DNA of 21,989 bases from Phycisphaerae bacterium. GTDB taxonomy: Bacteria; Planctomycetota; Phycisphaerae; UBA1845. The notes under the pieces were generated by a model. The model did not search any database. It was not told the origin of the DNA and saw only the letters and a program-made list of their open reading frames with translations. The stretch is taken from the NCBI GenBank assembly GCA_021604825.1, contig BQJS01000066.1:1-21989 (forward strand), in the 5' to 3' direction. Positions 7,150 through 13,945 of this stretch are shown piece by piece. Each line of letters opens with the position of its first letter. Within the stretch, counting starts at the first letter, position 1. The translations under genes were made by a program, and so were the position numbers.

Positions 7150-8631
7150 ATGGCGATACGTCATTTTCTGCCTTTTGTGATTATCACTTTGGTAATACCG
7201 ACGATCACGGGCTGCAAAGAACATTCACCCAACAGCGCCTCTCCTCATATTGCCTCAGACTCTCAAATATCGAAAGACCCCTTCTCGCAACTTAGGTCCG
7301 AAGCCGAAAACGGCGATCCAATCGCACAGGTCAAGCTCGGCCTTGCTCTTGCATCCGGCGAGGGTGTACAACGAGACGATACCGAGGCCGTCAAATGGTT
7401 TCGCAGAGCTGCCGAACACGGGAATGCCAGCGCACAGACAAAATTAGGTTCCGCCTTTGCAACTGGCCGGGGCGTTCGACGGGACGAAGTCGAAGCCGTC
7501 AAATGGTTTCGTAAAGCCGCTGAACAAGGAAGGGCAGACGCTCAATTCTTCCTCGGTGCCTGTCTCGCATCCGGCCGTGGCGTACAAGAAGACGAATTTG
7601 AAGCCGTAAGCTGGTATCGCAAGGCTGCCGAACAGGGGGACGCCAGCGCGCAACTAGGTTTAGGCGTTGTATTTGCATCTAGTCAGAGTCCACAAAAGGA
7701 CGAGGTCGAAGCCGTCAAGTGGTATCGCAAAGCCGCCGAGCAGGGAAACCCCAGCGCCCAATACTTTCTCGGACGCATGTTGGCAAACGGTGAAGGCGCG
7801 CCCGTGAACGACACCGAAGCTGCAATGTGGTTTCGTAAGGCGGCTGAACAGGGACACGCAATTGGACAGGCCTCTCTGGGCGCAATGTTCGCATCAGGTC
7901 GAGGTGTTCAAAAGGACGAGCAAGAAGCACTCAAGTGGCACCGCAAAGCCGCTGAACAGGGACACGCAGACTCTCAACATATCCTTGGCTTCATGTTTGC
8001 TTCTGGTCACGGCATACAGAAGGACGAAGTCGAAGCGACCAAGTGGTATCGCAGGTCGGCGGAGCAAGGAAATGTGGACGCTCAACGTACTCTCGGAGTT
8101 ATGCTGGCAAATGGAGAAGGCGTTCCACAGAATTACGTTGAAGCGGCCAAGTTGTTTCGGATGGCCGCCGAGCAGGGCGATGCTGACGCTCAGTACAATC
8201 TCGGTATTATGTTTGCAAAAGGCTACGGTGTGCCCCAAGACTACACCGAAGCCGTCAAGTTGTTTCGCCTAGCCGCCCAGCAGGGCCTCGCAGACGCTCA
8301 GTACAATCTTGGCATTATGTTTGCGGACGGCGACGGTGTACCTCAAGATTACAGCAATGCTGTCAAGTGGTTTCAAGAAGCCGCCGAGCAAGGCGACCCC
8401 AACGCTCAGTTCAGCCTCGGCCTCGCGTATGAACACGGCAAAGGCGCTCCACAGGATTATGTATCAGCATATATGTGGTTCAGTCTGGCCGCCGCAACCG
8501 CCTCTGACGACGGACACCGCTCAAATTCGGCTGAAGCGTTCGCGTCATTGGCAGTCAAAATGACGCAAGAACAAATAGCGGATGCTCAGCGGCGGGCTCG
8601 TGAGTGGTTAAATCGGCTCTCAGAAGAATGA
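7150..8631 (+). CDS. Sel1-repeat lipoprotein with 11 tandem repeats
   Basis: The product is 493 residues. The ATG at 7150 is preferred over the longer frame (from 6988) because it starts a lipoprotein signal peptide: MAIRHFLPFVIITLVIPTITGC, with lipobox ITGC and lipid-anchored Cys22. After a linker of about 30 residues, 11 uninterrupted Sel1-like repeats of exactly 36 residues run from residue 56 to 451 (consensus AQxxLGxMxAxGxGVxxDxxEAVKWFRKAAEQGxxx). A short C-terminal segment, MTQEQIADAQRRAREW, is typical of Sel1 protein ends. Sel1 repeats form a TPR-like solenoid for protein-protein binding; bacterial examples are often envelope scaffolds or act in stress and surface signalling. No enzyme domain is present, so the partner is unknown. 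It has no clear ribosome binding site. It ends 34 bp from the convergent CPBP gene. Confidence 0.9.
   Translation: MAIRHFLPFVIITLVIPTITGCKEHSPNSASPHIASDSQISKDPFSQLRSEAENGDPIAQVKLGLALASGEGVQRDDTEAVKWFRRAAEHGNASAQTKLGSAFATGRGVRRDEVEAVKWFRKAAEQGRADAQFFLGACLASGRGVQEDEFEAVSWYRKAAEQGDASAQLGLGVVFASSQSPQKDEVEAVKWYRKAAEQGNPSAQYFLGRMLANGEGAPVNDTEAAMWFRKAAEQGHAIGQASLGAMFASGRGVQKDEQEALKWHRKAAEQGHADSQHILGFMFASGHGIQKDEVEATKWYRRSAEQGNVDAQRTLGVMLANGEGVPQNYVEAAKLFRMAAEQGDADAQYNLGIMFAKGYGVPQDYTEAVKLFRLAAQQGLADAQYNLGIMFADGDGVPQDYSNAVKWFQEAAEQGDPNAQFSLGLAYEHGKGAPQDYVSAYMWFSLAAATASDDGHRSNSAEAFASLAVKMTQEQIADAQRRAREWLNRLSEE
7315..8502 (+). repeat. Eleven tandem 108-bp units encoding Sel1 repeats
   Basis: Units begin at 7315 and recur every 108 bp with no insertion or deletion to 8502. 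Units 1-7 mostly carry 'Q-K/R-D-E' in the loop (GVQKDEVEA), while units 8-11 carry 'PQ-D/N-Y' (GVPQDYTEA), so the array seems to have grown by two rounds of duplication. Units 9 and 10 are the most alike (both contain ADAQYNLGIMFA). Confidence 0.85.
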
Positions 8632-8665
8632 ATGCGCCTTGTTGGCGCTTCCCAATAATGGCCGT

Positions 8666-9577
8666 TCAGCCAGATGACATTGTCGGCACCAGCGTCACCC
8701 ACAACAACGTCTTCGCGTTGAAAATCGCATGCGCTACGATCGGCCCTACGAGCGAGCCTCTTCTTTCGTAGGTGATGCCCAGGATGATGCCGAATGCCGT
8801 TAGCGCCGGGATGACTTGCGGCAGGTCGCCGTGGGCCAATCCGAATAGCAGGCTTGCGGCTACGATCGCCATCCACCTGCTCTTGAGCCATTTGGACAGA
8901 ATCGTTTGCAGGATGCCGCGGAAGAAAAACTCCTCGGCGATCGGGGTGATGACGGCTGCCCCCGTCCACATCAGCGGGCGGACCCAGCTCGGCTGATCCG
9001 GCGAGGTCATCAGCTTGATCACCCGATGGTCGGTAAACTGGTGCCCCGGATCGAACGCAACGATCAACCACTGCGTCGCAAACAACACGCCCTGACAAAT
9101 CGCCAAGGCGGCCAATGCTGCAAAGAAACCAGCCGCCAAGTCCCCTGCGATCCGCCGACGTCCCAGCACGAAGGTGTCTCCGGGTTGGCTGATGAATCGC
9201 GAACCCACCCAATACGCCGCCAGCACCGCACAAATCGTGCCAATGTTCTGCGAGAGGGCCAGCATCGCCCGCGTCTGAGGGTCGTCGAGGTTCTTCAGAT
9301 CCACCTCACCCATCGACTTCGCAAGCAGCGGCGTCACCAGCGATTGGACGATCGCCAGCACCAAAATGGGCAGCAGCACCATCTCGCCCGGCATGCGATC
9401 GCTGCGGGCTGGTGCGAACGCGACGAAGGGGCTGGCTTGGCGGTTGCGGATGAGTTGAACGAGCAGCCACAGAACCACCGCACAACCGAAACCGATCACG
9501 ACCCAGTTGACCCGATCGAGAATCAGCGTGATGTTCGCAAATTGAACCAACGAATTGAACTCGAAATCCACGTTCAC
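8666..9577 (-). CDS. CPBP family intramembrane protease (CAAX protease / bacteriocin-processing type)
   Basis: The product is about 303 residues with several hydrophobic segments (about 25-43, 66-86, 112-128, 145-175, 203-225, 236-250, 255-272, 277-297). The three family motifs are complete: EExxxR as EEFFFR (215-220), FxxxH as FGLAH (245-249) and HxxxN as HAIFN (283-287). These residues form the catalytic site within the membrane in this superfamily (Rce1/Abi type). Substrates of bacterial members are mostly unknown; some process or give immunity to peptides. No bacteriocin or prenylated-protein gene was seen nearby, so a general membrane-protein role is as likely. The start is GTG at 9577, with GTG at 9571 as an alternative. 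It is divergent from trpC by about 46-85 bp and convergent with the Sel1 lipoprotein gene. Confidence 0.92.
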   Translation of the reverse strand: MNVDFEFNSLVQFANITLILDRVNWVVIGFGCAVVLWLLVQLIRNRQASPFVAFAPARSDRMPGEMVLLPILVLAIVQSLVTPLLAKSMGEVDLKNLDDPQTRAMLALSQNIGTICAVLAAYWVGSRFISQPGDTFVLGRRRIAGDLAAGFFAALAALAICQGVLFATQWLIVAFDPGHQFTDHRVIKLMTSPDQPSWVRPLMWTGAAVITPIAEEFFFRGILQTILSKWLKSRWMAIVAASLLFGLAHGDLPQVIPALTAFGIILGITYERRGSLVGPIVAHAIFNAKTLLWVTLVPTMSSG

Positions 9578-9623
9578 TACACTCGCCCTGCCGACGATGT
9601 CTTATCGCCGCAAAGAATGATCG

Positions 9624-10469
9624 ATGAAGAATGATCCATACGGTCCGTTTCGGGAGCCCCCGTTGAGCAACATATTGCAGCAAATCATCGCCGACAAACG
9701 CGTCGAGGTTGAGCAGCATAAAACCGCGACCCCGCTGGCCGAAGTCATCGCCGCCGCCCGAGCGACTGAACCGCCCCGCGATTTCAAAGGCGCTCTCACC
9801 AAACCTGCGCCGGCGGGCATTCACCTGATCGCCGAGATCAAACGCAAGTCACCGTCGGCAGGCATCATCCGCGAAGCGTTTGAACCCGCACGCATCGCCG
9901 AAGTCTATCAGAGCGCCGGCGCTTCGGCGATCAGCATTTTGACCGATGAAAAGTACTTCGACGGAAAGCTCGAGTACATCGCCCAAGTTCGCAAAGCATC
10001 CAACCTGCCGCTATTGCGCAAAGACTTCACCATCGATGCGTATCAGATCGCCCAGGCAAGGGCGGCAGGTGCAGACGCGATTCTGCTCATCGCAGAAGTG
10101 TTGTCGCCGAAGGAGATCGCCGAATTCGCCAACATCGCAGCCGACTTCGGGTTATCCGCATTGATTGAAGCGCACAACGAAAAGGAATTGCAGGGTGTGC
10201 TCGATGCGTTTGCGACGGGCACTCCCACAAACGTTATCATCGGGATCAACAACCGCGATCTGACCATTCAAAAGACCGACGTCGCCACGACGGCCCGGCT
10301 TTCGAAGATGCTGGATGCGTCGATGACGATCGTCTCCGAAAGCGGTATCCATGCCCGCGACGATGTTGTTCAGGTTCAGCAAGTCGGGGCGAAAGCAATT
10401 CTCGTCGGTGAGTCGATTTTGAAAGTGGACGATATGGCGGGGAAGATAAAAGAATTGCTTGGAATGTAG
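9624..10469 (+). CDS. trpC: Indole-3-glycerol phosphate synthase
   Basis: The enzyme closes the indole ring in tryptophan biosynthesis, converting 1-(2-carboxyphenylamino)-1-deoxyribulose 5-phosphate to indole-3-glycerol phosphate, in the cytoplasm. It is a TIM barrel with all usual motifs: LIAEIKRKSPSAG (catalytic Lys and the phosphate-side strand), LRKDFTID, ILLIAEVL, LIEAHNEKEL, IGINNRDL, VSESGI and AILVGESIL. The given start is the ATG at 9624 (281 residues). A TTG at 9663 may be the true start: GGGAG lies 6 nt before it, and homologues usually begin right at the following SNILxxIxxDKRxEV segment. That would give 268 residues and widen the promoter space to the divergent CPBP gene. No other trp gene is present, so the pathway appears dispersed. 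A repeat element begins 12 bp after the stop. Confidence 0.96.
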   Translation: MKNDPYGPFREPPLSNILQQIIADKRVEVEQHKTATPLAEVIAAARATEPPRDFKGALTKPAPAGIHLIAEIKRKSPSAGIIREAFEPARIAEVYQSAGASAISILTDEKYFDGKLEYIAQVRKASNLPLLRKDFTIDAYQIAQARAAGADAILLIAEVLSPKEIAEFANIAADFGLSALIEAHNEKELQGVLDAFATGTPTNVIIGINNRDLTIQKTDVATTARLSKMLDASMTIVSESGIHARDDVVQVQQVGAKAILVGESILKVDDMAGKIKELLGM

Positions 10470-10481
10470 TTTGTTCGCTCA

Positions 10482-10622
10482 ACCGTCATTCCCGCGAAAG
10501 CGGGAATCCAGGACTAAGAGAGAAACCCTACCGTACTCCAAACCACATATGGCCTCGGAAGATCCGACCTAGTCGCCAGGCGTAAGGCACCAATCTGGAT
10601 TCCCGCGTGCGCGGGAATGACA
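10482..10622. repeat. Inverted-repeat element B, second copy of the ATTCCCGCG-type element
   Basis: The left end has ACCGTC + ATTCCCGC-GAAA-GCGGGAAT + CCAG (10482-10511). The right end has CTGG + ATTCCCGCG-TG-CGCGGGAAT + GACAGC (10595-10622). The two end types of element A (centre CGCACG and centre CTTTCG) are both present but swapped and reverse-complemented, so B lies in the opposite orientation to A. The inner sequences (about 83 bp here, about 97 bp in A) are only weakly similar by eye. It starts 12 bp after the trpC stop. Confidence 0.75.
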
Positions 10623-10624
10623 GC

Positions 10625-10645
10625 GGCGGGCTCGGCCCACCCTAC
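10625..10645 (-). repeat. Variant REP-like palindrome (GTAG head, GGTGGGC stem)
   Basis: Read on the minus strand: GTAG (10645-10642), GGTGGGC, loop CGA, GCCCGCC. Compared with the copies at 3776 and 21728, one stem base is changed, but the pairing survives as a G-T wobble and the stem stays 7 bp long. It abuts element B on one side and another inverted pair on the other. Confidence 0.65.
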
Positions 10646-10650
10646 GCGCT

Positions 10651-10723
10651 GTGCCACTGCTCTGTGAGCAGTGTTTTGTAAACCGTCGCCAACAGCCCAG
10701 CACTGCTCACAGAGCAGTGGCAC
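10651..10723. repeat. Inverted pair of CACTGCTC palindromes with GTGC heads
   Basis: GTGC (10651-10654) + CACTGCTC-TGT-GAGCAGTG (10655-10673), about 27 bp of spacer, then CACTGCTC-ACA-GAGCAGTG (10701-10719) + GCAC (10720-10723). The two halves are exact reverse complements. The layout equals that of the GTAG pairs (4-nt head, stem, 3-nt loop, inverted mate) but both head and stem differ. It ends 6 bp before the cysteine desulfurase stop codon, between convergent genes. Confidence 0.75.
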
Positions 10724-10729
10724 ATTCGG

Positions 10730-11848
10730 TTATGCGTTTCGGGCGGCACTTACGATCATCTTTGCGGCGCGTTCGACTTCTTCGTCGGTGGTATGGCGTC
10801 CGAGGCTGAATCGTACTGTGCCCAGCGCCAATTCGGGCGACACGCCCATCGCCGACAGTACCGGCGACACGAACGGCTTATCCCCATGACATGCAGCACC
10901 GGCGCTGGCGCAGATTTCGGGGGCTTTCGCCAAGACTTCCGCGCCGGTTTTTCCACGAAACGCTGCGCTTAACGTACCGGGCAGTCGCCGCGTCGGATGA
11001 CCGTGAACAACAACACCATCGCCCAATTCGCTTTGCAACGTCGCCTGCAAGTTGTTGCGTTGCAAGCGCGTTTTACCAATTGACGTGTCGGACTGCACCA
11101 ATTCCGCCGCTTTACCCAGCCCGACGATATTGGCCACCGGTTCTGTTCCGGCCCTGCGACCTTGTTCGTGACCGGCACCGTGAATGAGCGGTTCGAGCGT
11201 GACGCCTTCGCGAATGAACATCGCCCCGATGCCTTGCGGTGCGTAGCACTTGTGGCCAGCCAACGTGAGCAGATCGACGCCCAACTCGCGGGCGTTGACG
11301 GGGATCTTGCCGACGGCTTGCGCGGCATCGGTGTGCATCCATGCGCCGGCATCGCAGGCGATCTTCGCGATGTCAGCGATCGGTTGAATCGTACCGACCT
11401 CGTTGTTGGCCAGCATGACAGAAATCAGGATCGTATCTTCGCGAATCGCGGCGCGAACTTCATCGGGATCGACCATGCCAGTCGAGTCCACGCCAACGCG
11501 AGTGACTTCAAATTCATGCTTTTCGAGAAACGCACATGCATTCAATATCGCCGGATGTTCGACGACCGATGTGACGATGTGGCGGCCCTTATCCATCTGG
11601 GCCCATGCCGCACCTTTGATTGCGTGGTTACATCCTTCCGACCCGCCCGAATTGAAAATGATCTCGTCTTCATCGGCACCCAACATCGACGCAACTTGCG
11701 ACCTCGCGTGATCAACCGCCGCGCGCATCGCCCGGCCCGGTGCATGCGGACTCGACGGATTACCATGATGCTCGTAGAGAAATGGCGTCATCGCTTTGGC
11801 GACGGCTGGGTCTGTTGGCGTCGATGAATTGTGATCGAAGTAGATCAA
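10730..11848 (-). CDS. Cysteine desulfurase (NifS/IscS-like), PLP enzyme
   Basis: The product is 372 residues, a fold-type I PLP enzyme that removes sulfur from L-cysteine for iron-sulfur clusters or tRNA thiolation. Visible: N-terminal IYFDHNSSTPTDPAV, FNSGGSEGCNHAIKG (phosphate/PLP loop, about 66-80), EHPAI with His98 over the ring, TDAAQAVGK (about 173-181), Schiff-base Lys200 in LAGHKCYAPQGIGAM, RRAGTEPVANIVG, and catalytic-loop Cys320 in CASAGAACHGD. The TEPV form and the AGAACHGD loop differ from E. coli IscS (GTxNV, SSGSACTS), so the exact subgroup (IscS, NifS or a selenocysteine-lyase-like group) is left open. The start is TTG at 11848 with AGAGG 5 nt upstream. It is the last gene of the ribH-nusB-ftsY operon, 9 bp after ftsY. 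No IscU or NifU scaffold gene is next to it. Confidence 0.93.
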   Translation of the reverse strand: MIYFDHNSSTPTDPAVAKAMTPFLYEHHGNPSSPHAPGRAMRAAVDHARSQVASMLGADEDEIIFNSGGSEGCNHAIKGAAWAQMDKGRHIVTSVVEHPAILNACAFLEKHEFEVTRVGVDSTGMVDPDEVRAAIREDTILISVMLANNEVGTIQPIADIAKIACDAGAWMHTDAAQAVGKIPVNARELGVDLLTLAGHKCYAPQGIGAMFIREGVTLEPLIHGAGHEQGRRAGTEPVANIVGLGKAAELVQSDTSIGKTRLQRNNLQATLQSELGDGVVVHGHPTRRLPGTLSAAFRGKTGAEVLAKAPEICASAGAACHGDKPFVSPVLSAMGVSPELALGTVRFSLGRHTTDEEVERAAKMIVSAARNA

Positions 11849-11857
11849 TGCAACCTC

Positions 11858-12772
11858 TTACGCCGCAAACATGGCATCGACGTACGCCTGCGGATCAAAC
11901 GGTTCGAGATCGTTTTCAGTCTCGCCCAGTCCGACGAACTTCACCGGCACGTTAAGCTTGTCGCGAATGCCGATGACGATGCCGCCCTTGGCGCTGCCGT
12001 CGAGTTTGGAAAGCACGATGCCGCTGACGTTGACATGCTCGCTGAAATGCACGGCTTGCAAGATCGCGTTTTGTCCGATCGTCGCATCCAACACGAGCAG
12101 CACTTCATGCGGTGCGCCCTCGATTTTCTTCTGCACAACTTTTTGAATTTTTGACAACTCGCGCATCAGGTTGTCCTGCGTGTGAAGGCGACCAGCCGTA
12201 TCGACGATCAGCACGTCTGCATTGCGCGCGACCGCCGCCTCGCACGCGTCATACGCTACCGCACCAGGGTCAGCTCCTTGCTGATGCTTGACGATCTGCA
12301 CGCCGATCCGATCAGCCCACACGGTCAACTGCTCGACCGCCGCGGCGCGATAGGTGTCGGCGGCTGCGACGATGACTTTCTTGCCCTGACTCGAAAGCAG
12401 CTTTGCGAGTTTGGCAATGCTCGTTGTTTTTCCCGAACCGTTGATCCCCGCAACCAACACGACCGTCGGGCCCTTGTCGGCATACCTCAGCGTTCGATCC
12501 GATTCGGGCCATTTCTCGACGATGACGGATTTAAGGTGTTCGATGATGTGCTGCGTCTCGGTGATTTTGCCTTTTTTCCACGCGGTGCGCACCGAAGCGA
12601 TCAGGTCAGCCGTCGCAGTTGGGCCGATGTCCGATACGAGCATGGTGTCTTCCAACTCATTGAGAACGGCTTCGTCGATCTTCTTGCCAAACGGCAAAAT
12701 CGAACGAAACCCGGCCCCGATCTTGTCGCGGGTCTTGGCCAATCCCTTCTTGAGTTTGTCGAACAATCCCAC
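11858..12772 (-). CDS. ftsY: Signal recognition particle receptor FtsY
   Basis: The product is 304 residues. FtsY is the membrane-associated SRP GTPase that receives ribosome-SRP complexes and hands them to the Sec translocon. The NG domain is complete: helical N domain (about 30-95), G1 GINGSGKTT (109-117), DTYRAAAVEQL (139-149), G3 DTAGR (191-195), G4 SKLDG (255-259; the common form is TKLDG) and the closing GLGE (281-284) with DLEPFDP. The long acidic A domain of E. coli FtsY is absent. Instead a short basic amphipathic N-terminus, MGLFDKLKKGLAKTRDKI, probably provides membrane contact, as in many non-proteobacterial FtsY. GTG start. It lies 7 bp after nusB and 9 bp before the desulfurase gene, clearly one operon. 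Confidence 0.97.
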   Translation of the reverse strand: MGLFDKLKKGLAKTRDKIGAGFRSILPFGKKIDEAVLNELEDTMLVSDIGPTATADLIASVRTAWKKGKITETQHIIEHLKSVIVEKWPESDRTLRYADKGPTVVLVAGINGSGKTTSIAKLAKLLSSQGKKVIVAAADTYRAAAVEQLTVWADRIGVQIVKHQQGADPGAVAYDACEAAVARNADVLIVDTAGRLHTQDNLMRELSKIQKVVQKKIEGAPHEVLLVLDATIGQNAILQAVHFSEHVNVSGIVLSKLDGSAKGGIVIGIRDKLNVPVKFVGLGETENDLEPFDPQAYVDAMFAA

Positions 12773-12779
12773 GTTTTAA

Positions 12780-13208
12780 CTATCCCTTCTGATCTTGCGC
12801 GCTCGGATCGATCATCTTCCAAACGTTGTCGAGAATTCCATTGACGAAACCGCCCGACTCCGCCGCTCCGAACTCCTTTGCGATTTCTATGGCTTCGTTG
12901 ATGATGACTTTGGGCGGGGCTTGCTTCAGATCGAACTCGGCCATCGCCACCCGCAGGACGTTGCGATCCACCGGCGACATGCGGGCCATGGTCCAACCCT
13001 TGGAATGCTGGGCAATTTCCTGCTCGACGACTTCTCGCTCGCGCCATGCCAACTCAACCAAATCGTGGGCGTACGAAAGCGTCTCACCCGAATCGAGATG
13101 ATCCGCAAGAAACGTCGCCACCGTGGGAAGATATTCTTCGCCTTGCGTATCCAGCTGGCAGAGTGCCTGCATGCTAAGGATTCGCGACTTGTGCCGATCG
13201 ATCGCCAA
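12780..13208 (-). CDS. nusB: Transcription antitermination factor NusB
   Basis: NusB binds boxA RNA with NusE (ribosomal protein S10) in the rRNA antitermination complex. About 142 residues, the normal size. The N-terminal helix DRHKSRILSMQALCQLD corresponds to the RRxAReLALQALYQxD region, and the C-terminal half has the family core SPVDRNVLRVAMAEF and PPKVIINEAIEIAKEFG, then FVNGILDNV. A TTG at 13208 is chosen as start because AGAGGG lies 7 nt before it and it fits the family N-terminus; a TTG at 13229 would add 7 residues. It sits 33 bp downstream of ribH, a common ribH-nusB pairing in bacteria, and 7 bp before ftsY. Confidence 0.95.
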   Translation of the reverse strand: MAIDRHKSRILSMQALCQLDTQGEEYLPTVATFLADHLDSGETLSYAHDLVELAWREREVVEQEIAQHSKGWTMARMSPVDRNVLRVAMAEFDLKQAPPKVIINEAIEIAKEFGAAESGGFVNGILDNVWKMIDPSAQDQKG

Positions 13209-13241
13209 TGTGTTTCCCTCTCCCCGCAACCACCTTGCTAA

Positions 13242-13718
13242 CTAGGTGCTTGACGACAACTTCGACAGTAGACTTACCAATTCAATCGCACTGGCCGCCG
13301 CATCTGAACCCTTGTTGCCGGCTTTGCTGCCTGCACGTTCGATCGCCTGCTCCAACGTGTCCGACGTGATCAATCCAAACGTCGTCGGCACGCCGGTATC
13401 CAAACCAACCTGGGCGATTCCCCGCGCCGCCTGACCAGCGACGTAGTCAAAGTGCGGTGTCTGTCCGCGAATGACGCAGCCCAAACACACGACTGCATCA
13501 AACGCCCCACTCGCCGCCGCCCGCTTGGCCATGAATGGCAACTCGAACGCGCCGGGCACATACAAGACGCTGATGTCATCATCCGCCGTCCCGTGTCGCA
13601 CCAGCGTGTCGATGGCCCCATCCACAAGCTTGCTGGTGATAAAATCGTTGAAGCGGCTGACGACGAGTGCGAACTTGAAGCCCGCGCTACTCATCTCGCC
13701 AGAAATTCGTTGAGCCAT
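13242..13718 (-). CDS. ribH: 6,7-dimethyl-8-ribityllumazine synthase
   Basis: This is the penultimate riboflavin step: it condenses 5-amino-6-ribitylaminouracil with 3,4-dihydroxy-2-butanone 4-phosphate. The product is 158 residues, the usual size of the subunit that builds pentameric or icosahedral 60-mer assemblies. Motifs: SRFN (21-24), PGAFELP (55-61), [16 protein letters not shown] with catalytic-type His89, [11 protein letters not shown] (115-125) and the AGNKG phosphate region (133-137). A strong ribosome binding site AAGGAG lies 7 nt before the ATG at 13718. It is the first gene of the ribH-nusB-ftsY-desulfurase operon. No FMN riboswitch was recognised in the leader; other rib genes are not in the window. 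Confidence 0.97.
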   Translation of the reverse strand: MAQRISGEMSSAGFKFALVVSRFNDFITSKLVDGAIDTLVRHGTADDDISVLYVPGAFELPFMAKRAAASGAFDAVVCLGCVIRGQTPHFDYVAGQAARGIAQVGLDTGVPTTFGLITSDTLEQAIERAGSKAGNKGSDAAASAIELVSLLSKLSSST

Positions 13719-13787
13719 CTCAAAACTCCTTGTGACGGGCGGGTTACACGAGTCGCAACCCGGTTCGCCGTGATCTCACAAACAAAT

Positions 13788-13827
13788 GTCACAGGGCGGA
13801 TTGTGACCGATAGACGGTGAGGGTCAA
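13788..13827 (-). promoter_or_regulatory. Candidate promoter of the ribH operon with overlapping inverted repeat
   Basis: On the minus strand TTGACC (13827-13822), a 16-bp spacer and CACAAT (13805-13800) form a candidate promoter. GTCACA-N8-TGTGAC (13807-13788) overlaps the -10 box, and would suit a repressor. The leader of about 75 nt also holds an inverted repeat CGGGTT/AACCCG (13740-13762). The remaining space to the divergent PQQ-protein gene shows nothing else clear. Confidence 0.4.
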
Positions 13828-13945
13828 GGGTTGCAAAGTGCTGCATTGGGATGACGGCTACGCGGGCGGGTCTTGTGTTGGGATGCCCAACCTTACAGAA
13901 TGTCGGCTGGCCGGCAGAATCCATCGCCTATTCAAGGAATTGACC

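Noticed and set aside
7189..7202. TGTGATTATCAC-like near-palindrome resembling half of a Rex operator
   Set aside because: It lies inside the coding sequence of the lipoprotein signal peptide and matches the Rex pattern poorly in spacing.
8634..8648. GCGCC-ttgtt-GGCGC hairpin between the Sel1 and CPBP genes
   Set aside because: Only 5 bp of stem and no T-run on either strand, so a terminator call is not justified.
10651..10723. Possible CRISPR repeats
   Set aside because: The repeats are in inverted, not direct, orientation, occur as a single pair and have no cas genes nearby.
13719..13830. FMN riboswitch in the ribH leader
   Set aside because: The conserved RFN blocks were not found in the short leader; only simple inverted repeats are present.
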